Origin: Acanthochlamys bracteata
Taxonomy: Eukaryota > Streptophyta > Magnoliopsida > Pandanales > Velloziaceae
Assembly (NCBI GenBank): GCA_019914995.1
Contig: CM034131.1
Location: 4,992,501-5,056,500 of the forward strand
Direction: 5' to 3'
DNA: 64,000 nt
Shown here: in pieces, positions 53,075 through 63,600 of the stretch
Numbering within the stretch: position 1 is the stretch's first letter
How the letters are laid out: every line of letters starts with the position of its first letter
The notes under the pieces: generated by a model
Database searches by the model: none
What the model was told of the DNA's origin: nothing
The model's input: only the letters and a program-made list of their open reading frames with translations
Position numbers and translations under genes: made by a program

Positions 53075-53762
53075 TGTTGGACCTCCAATTTATGTTAGGT
53101 TCGGACTAGTAGTGTGTAGGATTTGGTGGGTCCGAACAAAACACGGATTAGCTTGGTAGGCTAAAACTAAATTAGTAATGTAGGGTTCTGGGATAGTGCC
53201 CAAGTAAAAACGGGCTAGCTAATTTAAATATGGACTAACAACTCATCTTGAATTTGGCCAAATGAATCATGATTTGGTGGGCTTAACAATTCACGTTTCT
53301 TAATAAATGAGAGATGATAACTCTTAAGAGGTCGGCTAATTTTTGTAATGTGAGGACTCGATCATATAATAGATATCAGAGCTCGGTCGAGTTGAGCGAT
53401 CCGGCGTATTGCTGGAAGAGATTGTTGAGCCTTCAAATTATGCTATGCCTCGATTAGTAGCGTGTATGGTGTGGTGGGCCCGAATGAAGAACGAATTAGC
53501 TTAGTGAGCGAGGGCTGGGTTAGTAGCGTAGCGACCTGGGATGGTGTCTAAGTGAAAAATAGAGTAGTTAATTTATAGATAAGCCAGCAATTCGTATTAC
53601 GTTGGGCCAAGTGAATTCTATCTTTATGGGCTTAACAGCAGCTCATGTTTCTTAATAGTCCCACACTAATTGTGTGCTCGAATGAATATATACCTATAAG
53701 TGAAAAATGTTAATTTTTAAGAGATTAGTTAATTCTTTTTAATGTGGGAACTCGATTCTACA
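53075..53762 (+). mobile_element. TRIM copy C (complete, 688 bp)
   Basis: Left LTR 53075-53368 (TGTTGGACCTCC...) and right LTR 53423-53762 (TGTTGAGCCTTC... to GATTCTACA) are separated by 54 bp with a primer-binding-site-like GATATCAGAGCTC (about 53372-53384) and the purine tract GGAAGAGAT just before the right LTR. AGTTT at 53070-53074 and AGTTT at 53763-53767 give a perfect 5-bp target duplication. Each LTR contains two sub-copies of a TTAGTAG[C/A].TGTAGG..TGGG block where copy A has one. The left LTR has lost about 45 bp near its 3' end. Non-coding. Confidence 0.9.
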
Positions 53763-54086
53763 AGTTTTCTGAAGCTTTCTCCATATTTATGCCAAGTAAG
53801 CTCACAGTGCTCCATACACGAGCATGTACTAGCTCCATACATGCAGGTACTCCTTTGCGCTTGCTCGCGTTCTTCTGTAATAATCTTGAACCCACTGTCC
53901 TAAACCTCGACCTTCTATAGTTATTCCAATTTCTTTGATTCTTTTAGTGTGGAGAATCGATCTTATAAGTTTTTCGAAGCTTTCGCCATGTCTTTGCCAT
54001 GTAAGCTTCGAGTGCTCCATACATGAGCACGTACGAGCTCCTGTAATAATCCAAAACCTCCACCTTCTCTAGTTATTTCAATCTTT
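53735..54086 (+). repeat. Tandem duplication including the TRIM LTR end
   Basis: Unit 1 (about 53735-53937) and unit 2 (about 53938-54086) align over TTCT..TTAATGTGG.A..TCGAT, AAGTTTT.CGAAGCTTTC, GCCA.GTAAGCT, GTGCTCCATACA.GAGCA, CTGTAATAATC and CTAGTTATT. Unit 1 begins inside the last 28 bp of the TRIM right LTR and unit 2 carries a diverged copy of that LTR end. Unit 2 lacks about 50 bp in the middle. Confidence 0.75.
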
Positions 54087-54140
54087 GATCGAATTTGTCG
54101 ATAGAGGAGTAGGAGGAGAGAGATCGTGCTGATGCGCGAT

Positions 54141-54245
54141 GGGCTACTTTGCCGTTAATAGAAGAAGAAGATCGTGGAGATGGAGACGAACGCGGGGCTA
54201 CTTTGCCGGTAACAGGAGAAGGAGAGTGGAGACGGAGAGCGACGG
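54141..54245 (+). repeat. Tandem duplication, 54-bp period
   Basis: GGGCTACTTTGCCGTTAATAG at 54141 recurs as GGGCTACTTTGCCGGTAACAG at 54195, each followed by GAAGA/GGAGA-rich purine sequence. Confidence 0.75.
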
Positions 54246-55034
54246 AATTTGAACCGATTTTATCGATCCGTTGATTCGGATAAGTTTTCGGATCGACCTG
54301 GTACTGTCAACTGTGCCACGAGCAACCTTGCTTTTTTGAATGCAAAAGTCAAAGTCAATAAAACTAAATCGAGCCGCATATTTGCCAAAGAAAAGACGAT
54401 CGTGTCACAGATACTTGCATTTGGCTGTAAGAAAGCAGGGGAGAATTTAGAACGGATTAACAAAAACCATCTATCAGGGATTCAGGATTACAAACTTCGA
54501 CCCACGCGAGAATACAGAGAAGAAAAGGCAGTATCTATAAGGACACGTTTCACCTGTTAATTTCGTTTCCGAAAAGAAAGTTAACGTATTTGCTGATAGC
54601 AAACTTTTGCAAGTTCTTGCTGCTTTCGATTTTCCATTTCTTTTTTAGGAAAACATATCACCCGGATAACATAGGTTGGTTTCAAAAATACTTTTGGTAT
54701 AATGTACTTTCACTATTTCCATTTATATAAAAATATTTTATTATAAACTATATAAAAAATTTATGATCGATCATTCACTGCCTTCTATATTTATTTGATT
54801 TTGATCTAATTAATATAATAATATACGATAACAAACTTAAAAACAATCATTAACTTTTATTCTTATTCATCTTAAATTAAGTTATGAATTTAATATTGTT
54901 TCATTACCATCTATCTAATTGATAATAATTTTGAAAAGGTTACGTTAACAAAAATATATATGAAAAAAGACATCATGCTAAACGAAATGAACAAAGATTA
55001 CGAATGTTAAAAATGATCCATAACCTGCTCTCAC
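54246..55034. other. Unassigned; one open frame without known domain
   Basis: The open frame 54249-54560 (103 codons) contains RSVDSDKFSDRPGTVNCATS and a lysine-rich middle. I do not recognise it and its context is repeat-rich, so I do not call it a gene. Confidence 0.4.
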
Positions 55035-55280
55035 TCACTAACTTTTTAAAAATATTTATAAAATAGAATTTTTTTAAAATAAAAATATTTTTTTTAAAAA
55101 AAATTATTTTTTTATTTTAAAAAAATAGTAAAAATATTTAATAAAAAGATCTTATTTACGTAGAATTTTTTTACACTTTCTAAAATTTTAAATAATTTTT
55201 TAAATATTTATAAAATATATATTAAAAATATAAAATTAAAAATTAAAAAAACACATCAGTGAAATGCTAAGTCAAACGCC
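55035..55280 (+). mobile_element. AT-rich MITE, Tourist-like family copy
   Basis: Contains the family core (TAATAAAAAGATCTTATTTACG, TATATATTAAAAATATAAAA) and ends GTGAAATGCTAAGTCAAACGCC. Borders uncertain. Confidence 0.5.
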
Positions 55281-55794
55281 CTTATATGACTTTACATTTT
55301 CTTTTCAAAGTAATATCATAAAGTTTCCACCGTATTTTAAAAACAAAAATCTATCCCTAGTAGTAAAAGCTTTTTAAAATTTAAAATATAAATAAATTAT
55401 ATACTTTTAAAACTAATATTTTAATATTAATAGTTTTAAATTAAAAAATATTTTTTAGCCATACTTAAAAGCGCCAATAGAAATCATCCGTGCAATGTCG
55501 CCTTTTTGCTATATTTTTTCTTTCCTGTTTAATTAAACCCGTTCCCTTTTCCCAGCACCTGCAGACATTCCCGAGTTGTCCGGGCATTTGTGACCGGTGT
55601 AATATAGAAACACGACCGGCCATTTCATACCGTTGTCCATCACCACCACCACCACTCCGCCACCTTCTTCTTCCTTTTTCTTCTTCTCTTTCAATAATTT
55701 TTGCTCTCTGTTTTTCTCTCTCTCTACAAACTTTCTTCTTTGTTTCTTCTCTCTGTCTCTCTAAACTAACAACAGAGAAGAAAGGGAGAGAAAC
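55281..55794 (+). promoter_or_regulatory. Upstream region and CT-rich leader of the 55.8-kb gene
   Basis: The first half is AT-rich. From about 55640 to 55790 the plus strand is rich in CTT/CTC, like a plant 5' leader, up to the ATG at 55795. No clear TATA box is placed. Confidence 0.35.
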
Positions 55795-57327
55795 ATGCGG
55801 CAAGACAGAAGAAAAACAAAGACCAATATCTCCCCCGGTGGTGGCCGAGGGATGTTCAAATGCTTCAGCAGCACTGGCGCTAAGGTTGTTGATGATGATA
55901 AAGATATATGCTGTTCTCCGTTCCCGTCTTCGGTGTCACGCAGCGAGAGCTTCGAAAGTTCTGGTTTGCCTTTGGCTAATGATCAGCAGGAGAACGGAAG
56001 GCGTAAGCGGACTCGACCGTACCGCAAAATTATGTCGAAGATTGTTGGCTCTGTTGCCTTCGTTTCCTACCTGGTGACTTTTTGTTCCGCCATCATGAAA
56101 TTGATAGCATATATGATATTTGTTTTCCTTGACTTTTTTTAGATAATTCAATTATAATTGAATTTTCCTTTTCTCGGAATTTTCTTGCAAGAGTGAGAAC
56201 GAACGCCATTCCTATGTTCTGCAGATTTCATTTTTAGCATGGATGTCTTATATAGCTTGCAACTTTTATTATTATTACTTCTGTTGATTTTCAGTTGGTG
56301 ACTTTTCGGTGTTTACACTTTTTTAGTATTGTGTTTGGAATAATATCTACGCAATGAACAGATTGATCAATTTGAAACTTCAATATAATTGTTTTCCCAT
56401 TTCTCTTCTGCCAGACTTCTTTTTTATTTCCCACTCCTTGATTGTATACTCTAAACTGTGGTAATCTTTTGGCTGAATCTCATCCTGAATGAATTTATGT
56501 ATTAAATTTAGGCATTTTCTTCTTTTTAACGATTTCATTTGCTATGAGGGCGCCTTCTCTTAATTGCTTGTTGTTCAAAATTTGAATCGATATTTAATTT
56601 TCAGGATCTCCGTTTTTATAAACAACTTCGTTCATTATGTACCTGTAAGTAATTCTGCATCCGTAGTGTTTTTCCATTATTATTTACCATCTGGTGAAAT
56701 TTCTTATAATCTCAGGATCGAAGCAGAAAAGAGCATCATGAAATTTACAAAAATTCACTAGATCAAAATCTTCCCCAAATCTCACCGCAGAAATCAACAC
56801 CGTCCACATCCACATCGACGACAGACGACGAGCGCCAAACCTATCGAATCGTTTCCTCGTCTTCGTCCTTCTCTTCATCATCATCATCATCATCATCTAT
56901 CTCTGTTCCGGCACCGATGCCTGACCAGAAACTCCATCTTCTTCCACCACAGCTGAGACCGAAGCCAATGACTGAAAAGACAGAACTACAAGCCAGACGT
57001 AATTTTGTATCTGCCAATTCTGTGTTTCTATTCGTATTGGGTCTTTTCATAGTTGTTTTCTGCGGGCGGTTACTGGCTATTCTGTTCACTTGCACGTGCT
57101 TGTACTTCATTCCTCGACGCAATGCTGCCGTGAAAACTTCGACGGATTCCTTGCCGCCGACGACGGTGGCGCTCCCGCCTTGCCGCAGCGATGAGGAGGA
57201 GAAGAAACGGGTTGTTCTAGTGGGTCTTCTCAATAGACCAAAAAAGTTACAGGTTAGAAAGGAGGAGGAAATTGGAAAGAACAGAGAAAAAAAAGAAATA
57301 GAAAAGCAGTTTCAAACAAAAATGTGA
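55795..57327 (+). CDS. Uncharacterised plant membrane protein (At5g23160-like?)
   Basis: Best model has two exons: 55795-56073 (93 codons, donor CTG/GTGACT) and 56716-57327 (acceptor TCTCAG, 203 codons plus stop), in phase 0 across a 642-bp intron, giving 296 aa. The N-terminal third is basic and cysteine-containing (MFKCF, DICCSPFPSS) and holds a basic run RRKRTRPYRK at 69-78. The middle is Ser/Thr-rich with a serine run at about 140-156, partly encoded by a TCA microsatellite. A hydrophobic segment at about 195-226 (NSVFLFVLGLFIVVF, LLAILFTCTCLYFIP) is one or two membrane helices. The C-terminus is charged after RVVLVGLLNR. This layout, with a basic N-terminus, one hydrophobic hairpin and a V.GLL.R motif, reminds me of the plant family around Arabidopsis At5g23160, whose function is unknown to me. 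The donor site and exact C-terminus are uncertain, since TTACAG/GTTAGA near 57254 could be a further splice site. Confidence 0.6.
56874..56900 (+). repeat. (TCA)n microsatellite within coding sequence
   Basis: Perfect run of TCA triplets near 56876-56897. In the predicted frame it encodes consecutive serines, so length change would alter protein length without a frameshift. Confidence 0.85.
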
Positions 57328-57724
57328 AGATTTTTGGAAATTTATGTAAAAAGTGTGACCAACTTCGGTTCTTTAAAATTGTTTTGTTCTTGTCGCACGC
57401 AGGGCCATCAAGAAATATTTGCGTTTTTTGGTGGATATTTTGCTAAGCAATAGCTTTGGTACATAATGTAAATTTTCGAAATATTTCTATCAAGATATTC
57501 GTATAACTGTAATATTGGTAAAACTTAAAGTTACTACTAATTTTAAATTATGCATTTACTTTCCCTACTATGGAACTCTTGTGTGGTTTATCTCTAATAC
57601 TAATAGCTTCACTGACATATTAATTGATATAAAAGAATAATTTTATTTCTTAAATATTTATTTTATTTAAGTTTTCTTTTTTTAGTGTTTTTTTATTCAT
57701 TAATGATAGAGATGCGATTGCGCA
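57328..57724. other. 3' flank of the membrane-protein gene
   Basis: AT-rich, no further gene. It presumably holds the 3' UTR. Confidence 0.45.
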
Positions 57725-57732
57725 ATAAATAG

Positions 57733-58546
57733 CATAGTTGTCAGATTCGGATCGAATCGTTCGGGTCGACCCAAAACTTATCGATCCGAACGGTGAATTG
57801 TTCTGAATTTATAAAAAGATCGTCCGTACAATTGACCCGTTTTAACCCGATTTGATCTGTTTTGATCAGTCTCAATCCGGTTAACCCGCCCGTTCGAATC
57901 AAACCGACTTGAATAAAAATAAAAAAAATTAATTAAAAAAATTTAATTAATTATATATTTAATATAAAAATAATTATTAATAGCTTTATATTGAAAAATA
58001 ATATATAATCTAGATTTTGTATTTAGATGTGATAATGCAAAAATATAATTAATTATGTGTTATTTGTAAATATTAATTATTAGTGATTTCTAAATTTTAT
58101 ATTGTAAAATAATCAAACTCAAATATATATACACAAAAAAGTTGGTTATATTTTTTTTATGATTTATCTATTTTATGATTTTATCTTATTCTAATCTTTA
58201 ATTTGTTTGAATATTTCTCATTATAAATTTTTGCTGTTATTATTATTGTTGGTAGTGGTAATGCCATAGTGGCAATACTTTAATTTTCGCTGTGATTGTT
58301 GTTGCTGTTGTTGCTTATAGTAATGCTATAGTAGAAATACTTTAATTTTTTTCTATGAGTGCTGCTGCTATTAATGTTAATAGTGCCATGATGACAGTAA
58401 ATTTCTCACTGTAATTATTCTTATTATTGGTAAAAAATATTTTAATATTACTGATCCTGACGGTTCGATCAGTTAACCGAGCGGGTCAATCTGAAAATTG
58501 TAACCCAGATAATTTTTTGATTTGACGTCTGGTTCTTACAACTATG
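57733..58546. mobile_element. hAT-like non-autonomous element, 814 bp (CATAGTTGT ends)
   Basis: Left end CATAGTTGTCAGATTCGG and right end (reverse complement CATAGTTGTAAGAACC) are terminal inverted repeats. ATAAATAG (57725-57732) and GTAAAGAG (58547-58554) match at 6 of 8 positions, an aged 8-bp duplication. Subterminal regions are rich in GGATCG, GGGTCGACCC and TTAACCCG motifs, and the centre is AT-rich with GTTGTTGCTG-like repeats. Non-coding. Confidence 0.75.
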
Positions 58547-58569
58547 GTAAAGAGTCGCCGTATTTTGCA

Positions 58570-58795
58570 ATAGGAGCTGTTTGATATTACATTTTTCAAA
58601 AAATAGTTCTTAAATTTTTTAGTTTATACTTAAAATAATCTTTTATAAAGTTTATTTAAAAAATTTAAAAATATAAAAAAATTATACATAGTAAATTTTA
58701 TAATTATTTATTTTTATAAATAAAATAAAATTTATTTTTAAAATTAAATAATTTATTTTAAAAAAATACTTTATAAAAGTTTTACCAAATGACTC
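58570..58795 (-). mobile_element. AT-rich MITE, Tourist-like family copy (reverse)
   Basis: Starts GGAGCTGTTTGATATTACAT and ends AAGTTTTACCAAATGACTC, with an AT-rich core in reverse orientation. Borders uncertain. Confidence 0.45.
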
Positions 58796-59731
58796 TTTAG
58801 ATTATTGGAAGTGCCGAAGTGACAGATTGATCTTTGAAAGTAGTGACTGCGAGATCGTTTTTACAATGTTGGAAGAAATGAATCAACGTTGAGTGCAGTA
58901 GCTGCCCCGGCAATTTGAATTGGTGAGCTCTCTGGTGTTGATGAAAAACAATACTGTGTAAGGCGGTATCAACAACACAAGGGAGCCAGCGAAGGAGATC
59001 CATAACTAATTCGAGTTGAAAATGAAAGATTAGCTGAGGTAGCTGTCGAACTGAAAACTAGACGTTCTTAGTAGCTTGAACAAAGGAAGACAGGAGCTAT
59101 GATGGTGGTTGAAGCGACAGAGAAAAAGAAAAATCATATTAAAAAACATCTAACTAATGCACTCAAATTAGTCAGTAAATTTATTATATCATTGGCAATA
59201 TTCATTTCAGAAAAAAACTCCTAAAATTTAATAGTAGGGAGTAAAAATCTACTTATTATAGTAGAGATGTATCAAATAGCTTTAATGTAGATAGACTGGT
59301 ATCATAAGTACTATGCAGTGCAAATATAGGGAAGTAAATTTTAAATGTCTGTAATTGAGTTTCGTAAAATATGAGGAAATAAATTTTCTTAGAAAATGAG
59401 TTGAAAGTACAGTTCAGTTTTGTGTTTCAATAGTTTCTAAAAGTGAGTTGAAAATTAAAAGATAGAATTACATTGGGAGATGTGTAAATAAGAAAGTTGG
59501 AAGTGGAGTTCTGAGTTATTTATGCAAATGAAATATATAAACTGTTTGAAACTCTAAATCTGGCATGAGAAAGTAGAGTTACGGACGTTTGAAATACGCC
59601 AATTTGGCAAACATAAATGCAAGGATAGTTTCGTATTTGTTTCTTTCTTTCTTTCTTTTTTTAAACTAGATAATTGTTATTTTTCTTTACTTTTTTTTAA
59701 TACTATTTTGCTGATGTATCATGGTAAGCAT
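58796..59731. other. Intergenic, no gene seen
   Basis: The 68-codon minus frame 58797-59003 has no recognisable domain. A (TTTC)n run lies at about 59639-59662. Confidence 0.5.
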
Positions 59732-59734
59732 TAA

Positions 59735-59965
59735 GGGCATTATTTGGCATTCCATTTATTTCATTTCAACTTTTCGCTTCCTGATAAACATTCTAACTAT
59801 TCTAAAAATTTACAAAAAATTTAATGAGTATAGATAAATTGTATATCATAAAATATTTGTATATATATATTTTTTATTTTTTAAAAAAGATAATAGTTAA
59901 ACTCGTTTTTCAAAAAACTTCAAAATAAACTTATTTTTAGAAAAACTCTTTATTTTAAACGCTCC
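59735..59965. mobile_element. Tourist-like MITE, 231 bp, TAA duplication
   Basis: Begins GGGCATTATTTGGCATTCC and ends AAACGCTCC, with TAA on both sides (59732-59734 and 59966-59968). A 3-bp TAA/TWA duplication is typical of Tourist (PIF/Harbinger) MITEs. AT-rich and non-coding. Confidence 0.7.
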
Positions 59966-61829
59966 TAAACAACTCCTAATTATGCTTTTGGCTAGGCAAC
60001 ATGAAAGTTGCGCAATCTATATCCATGTATGACGATTCCAACTAACATCGCCATGAAGTTATACTTAAAGGAATGTACGTTCGAGGACACTAATGACGAA
60101 GATCCTATCACTTAAGGTATATTTCAATTATCACCACACTTCACTTCCTCTCTTCAGATTTAAAATTTGTATTTTATTTATTTTCAATTGCTATTTTGAA
60201 CTCTATTTTAATTTTTATAAAAACTTTACTTTCATCAAAATTTTATTTCAAATTTTATTTCACGTGTTTTAATTATCGCTTTGAATTTTACTTAACTCAC
60301 TTCCACTGAACTTCACTTATATCATACCCTCTTCTGTGAAACTCACTTTAAAGTGATCCAAACCCGCCCTTCGCGCAACAGATTGTAACGGGTCGTCAAA
60401 TATGGGTCAAACTTATCTTTGATTTGCACTAAAATAATCCATCAACAAGTTCAACTAAACTATATAACTAACTAATTATATAATTATTTTAAATATTTAT
60501 ATAGCTAAATATTTTATAAAAAATATTTTGTAATAGAAAACCTTATGTAAATATCTTTTAGAATAAGCTTCCGAAGAAGCATTTTTCACTGCTCGATAAC
60601 AAAGACTGTCACTATCTTACATACTAAACTCTACTTTCATTGAAATTTTATTTCAAATTTTATTTTGCATATTTCAATTACCTCTACGAAAATTATACTT
60701 CCATCTAACACACTTCAATCTAACTCTTCTTTCCACGAACTTCACTGTTGTAAAACTATATTCCGTAAAACTCACGTTAATATGATCGAAACACGCCCTT
60801 TACACAGCAGATTGTAAGTGCCCCCAAATATAGGCCAAAGTTATCCTTAATTTTCACTAAAATATCCATCCAGAAGTTAATATCATAACAAATTATATAA
60901 ATATTTAAATACTTTAAATATTTATAGATTAAATATTTTATAAAAATATATTTTATAATAGAAAATATTTATTACATATATTTTAAAATAAGCTTTTGGA
61001 TAATAATTTTTCGTTGTACGATAGCCAAGATCCCACTGCACTGTCTTTTAAGGAATAATGTTATAAGTAAAGGAAAATAAGAATTATTAAATATTTTCTA
61101 AAACTTTTAAGCATCTAAATAAAACTTTCTTATTTATACCAACTATATTATTTTTAGTTTACTTCTCTATTATCACTTTCAAAATTCTTTGAACTTATTT
61201 GCAACTTAACCTGTAAGTTGCTTGAGCATCACACAGGTACTGTTAACAAACTTACGCTAGTAAGAGTTGGTACTAGAGCCAATGTTCATACAGTCGGGAT
61301 ACTACAAGGAACAACAATGCCCTATAACTATCCCACATCATAGAACATCACTACATGAGACGAGGTGCTACTATAACAGGCATGTGGACAGAATGAGCAG
61401 CACACCAACCAAAACTCGCAGCAAATCACCCCCCGTCCACCCCCAAATGTCATTGCGGCATAGTCAGTAAGTATCTTGATGATTTAGAAGTAGAATACGT
61501 CGATGAAGACATACTCTTAAGAATTAGTAACTATTTCAATTTAGAGAGGTTAGCACCCTCATGCGAGACTTCTTCACTCGATGTCTTTTTGTAAAATATT
61601 ACATATGCACTATCTGCACAGAAGTGGAAGAAGTTTGGAAAGACTAGCACATGAAAGAGGCACTTTTATTGTTAGTGTACTTCTAGTGGCATATTCAAAG
61701 TATAGAGATTAGACGTACGAAGGCCATCTATGTATAATGGCATCCTAAATACCACACTGGTGGAGAAGTTTCTATTTGGCATGAAGCAGTACTTAAATGT
61801 CAGACGTACAAGGAAGAGCCTAGCTTAAA
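59966..61829. other. No gene; two similar unassigned blocks
   Basis: About 60105-60420 and 60600-60850 are diverged direct repeats: ATTTTATTTCAAATTTTATTT, then ACTTCACT.. and AACCCGCCCTTCGCGCAACAG versus ACACGCCCTTTACACAGCAG, then GATTGTAA. Near 61266 GTTGGTACTAGAGCC resembles a decayed Met-tRNA primer binding site (TGGTATCAGAGCC). The open frame 61267-61470 after it has no known domain. Confidence 0.45.
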
Positions 61830-62363
61830 GTGAGACGCCGCCTAGCTTACTAGATTAGTTAGTGTGTTTTTTATTTGAACACCATTGCAACCCCTCTGTT
61901 ATTAATTAGGACCTAGCCCTCATAACTAATCTATTTTTCACTCACCCACCATTCCTGACCCTTTCTACTAACTTGAACCTAACCTAATATGGACGCTTAA
62001 CTGTCTCCCCCTAATGACACACCAGATGGCTCTACCACATAGAATTCTAATAAAATAAGTCTGATCAAATTCCCCTACCAAATTACATCTCTAACGTTTA
62101 CTGTATATGTCTTTTCCAACACTAAGCTGATGTAAGATTATTGTAGGGTGTAGATTGTTAAACCCATTGAGATAGGGCCTAATTTGGTTCAATTCAAAGC
62201 GAGAAGTTAGCCTACATATTAAATAAAATAGCTCATTTTTCACTTGATCACCATCTCCAACCCTTCTGCTACTACCTGAGTCAACTATCATGTTTTTCAT
62301 TTGAACAGCATCCCTGGTCCCTTCCCTACTAACTTAGGCTTAACATAATTTAGAAGTCCAATA
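61830..62363 (-). mobile_element. TRIM copy D, degenerate, minus orientation
   Basis: On the minus strand a left LTR starts TATTGGACTTC at 62363 and runs through ATTATGTTAAGCC, GGGTTTAACAATCTACACCC and AATAATCTTACAT. It is followed near 62029-62040 by TGTGGTAGAGCC (decayed primer binding site), GGGGGAGACAG (purine tract, 62001-62011) and a partial right LTR (TTAAGCGTCC, GGGCTAGGTCC) that fades near 61830. The order and motifs match copies A-C. Target duplication not readable. Confidence 0.7.
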
Positions 62364-62412
62364 GTTGACTAAGCTAACTCAAGCAAACATGACCTATCCT
62401 TGATTATACTAA

Positions 62413-62672
62413 GGGTGTGTTTAGGATTGCTTATGAAATAGAGTTTTTTTAAAATAGGAAGTATTTTTATTTTTTTTGAAAAACGAGTTTTATTTTTTTT
62501 ACTTCCAAAAAAATAATAAAAATATGTAATAAAAAGATCTCATTACATAAAATTTTTTTACACTATCTAAATTTTTAAATAAGTTTTCTCAATACTTATA
62601 AAATATATATTAAAAAACGTAAAATGAAAAAAATTAAAAAGCAGCTTTTGAAACGCGCTCTCAAACGCGCTC
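62413..62672 (+). mobile_element. Tourist-like MITE, 260 bp, TAA duplication
   Basis: Begins GGGTGTGTTTAGGATTGCTT and ends CTCAAACGCGCTC, with TAA at 62410-62412 and TAA at 62673-62675. This is the best reference copy of the AT-rich MITE family seen throughout the window. Its right end carries CGCGCTCTCAAACGCGCTC, a short tandem of the terminal motif. Confidence 0.8.
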
Positions 62673-62675
62673 TAA

Positions 62676-63415
62676 GGCGTTCACCACTCTTATACTTGAG
62701 ATAAACAGTATACCCGATGAAGACTCTCTTTTCAATTTCAGAGATACCTCAAAAACTAGAAAATGATAGAGCTGGAGAGGCATGTTGCACACGGCTTAGC
62801 CACTATCATTATTGAAGACAAGTCACTTATTGGCTGGTCTTCTCAGTCTAAGGAATGAAGAATAACTATGCAAAGGAGGAGGAGACAAGAATGGAAAAAG
62901 GGTTCAAGACCGCAACACTAGAGGACATAAAAAATCATGATGATAGGGATAGCCAAGATGAACGACTCAAAGGAAAGAGTTAGGCACCTAGACCAAAAAG
63001 TCCATACTTTATTTTGCAACGGACCACATAGATACAGTAATACCCAAAGCTCAAGATACTTAGCACTTTGACATTCCAACTCGAGGAGTCACCAGTTGAC
63101 TGATTATCAACATGTGGTCTCTCTCCAATGACTTGGGCGGTCAAACACAACAACTTATCATCTAGTGTTAGGAAAGGGCTTGTGTTTGTGAATGATATCA
63201 TTAATTACAAGATCTCTCGTGCGTAACTTAACATAGGATCCACCCACTTTGAAAAGAAAAGGCTAAGAGATTAGGCATCAAGGGAACAAATGAAGGCAAA
63301 ACAGTGAAAGCAGCAAACTCACTCACTAAGCCAATTGGGGGATTGCTTAATCTATCCTCGTCACTTGGAGAATAATTAGTTTAATAAGTTAAGTTTGATA
63401 AATCTTTTTGGTGAA
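62676..63415. other. Intergenic, no gene recognised
   Basis: Short open frames only. The minus-strand frame at 62980-63201 has no recognisable domain. Confidence 0.45.
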
Positions 63416-63417
63416 TT

Positions 63418-63600
63418 TTAGAAATCATATATATTATCCATTATTATAGATAGTGGGTAATGAATATATTGGTAAAGTTAATGAGTCATATATTCTCCTA
63501 TTATTATACATACTGGGTAATGAATATATTTTGAAATTAAAAGAGTAACATATTCTATCCATTATGATGGTTAATGGGTAATTAATATAATCCTTCTAAT
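63418..63600 (+). repeat. Diverged tandem repeat, about 60-bp period, three copies
   Basis: Three consecutive units contain ATATATTATCCATTATTATAGA, ATATATTCTCCTATTATTATAC and ACATATTCTATCCATTATGATG, each followed by [TA]..GGGTAAT[GT]AATATA. Units start near 63424, 63484 and 63546. Confidence 0.7.

Noticed and set aside
54249..54560. 103-codon open frame as a gene.
   Set aside because: No recognisable domain, repeat-rich surroundings and no leader or splice context.
55465..55803. 112-codon minus-strand open frame.
   Set aside because: Antisense of the CT-rich leader of the 55.8-kb gene; Glu/Arg repeats only.
61267..61470. Possible retrotransposon gag start after a PBS-like sequence.
   Set aside because: No gag motif and the PBS match is weak; kept only as a note.
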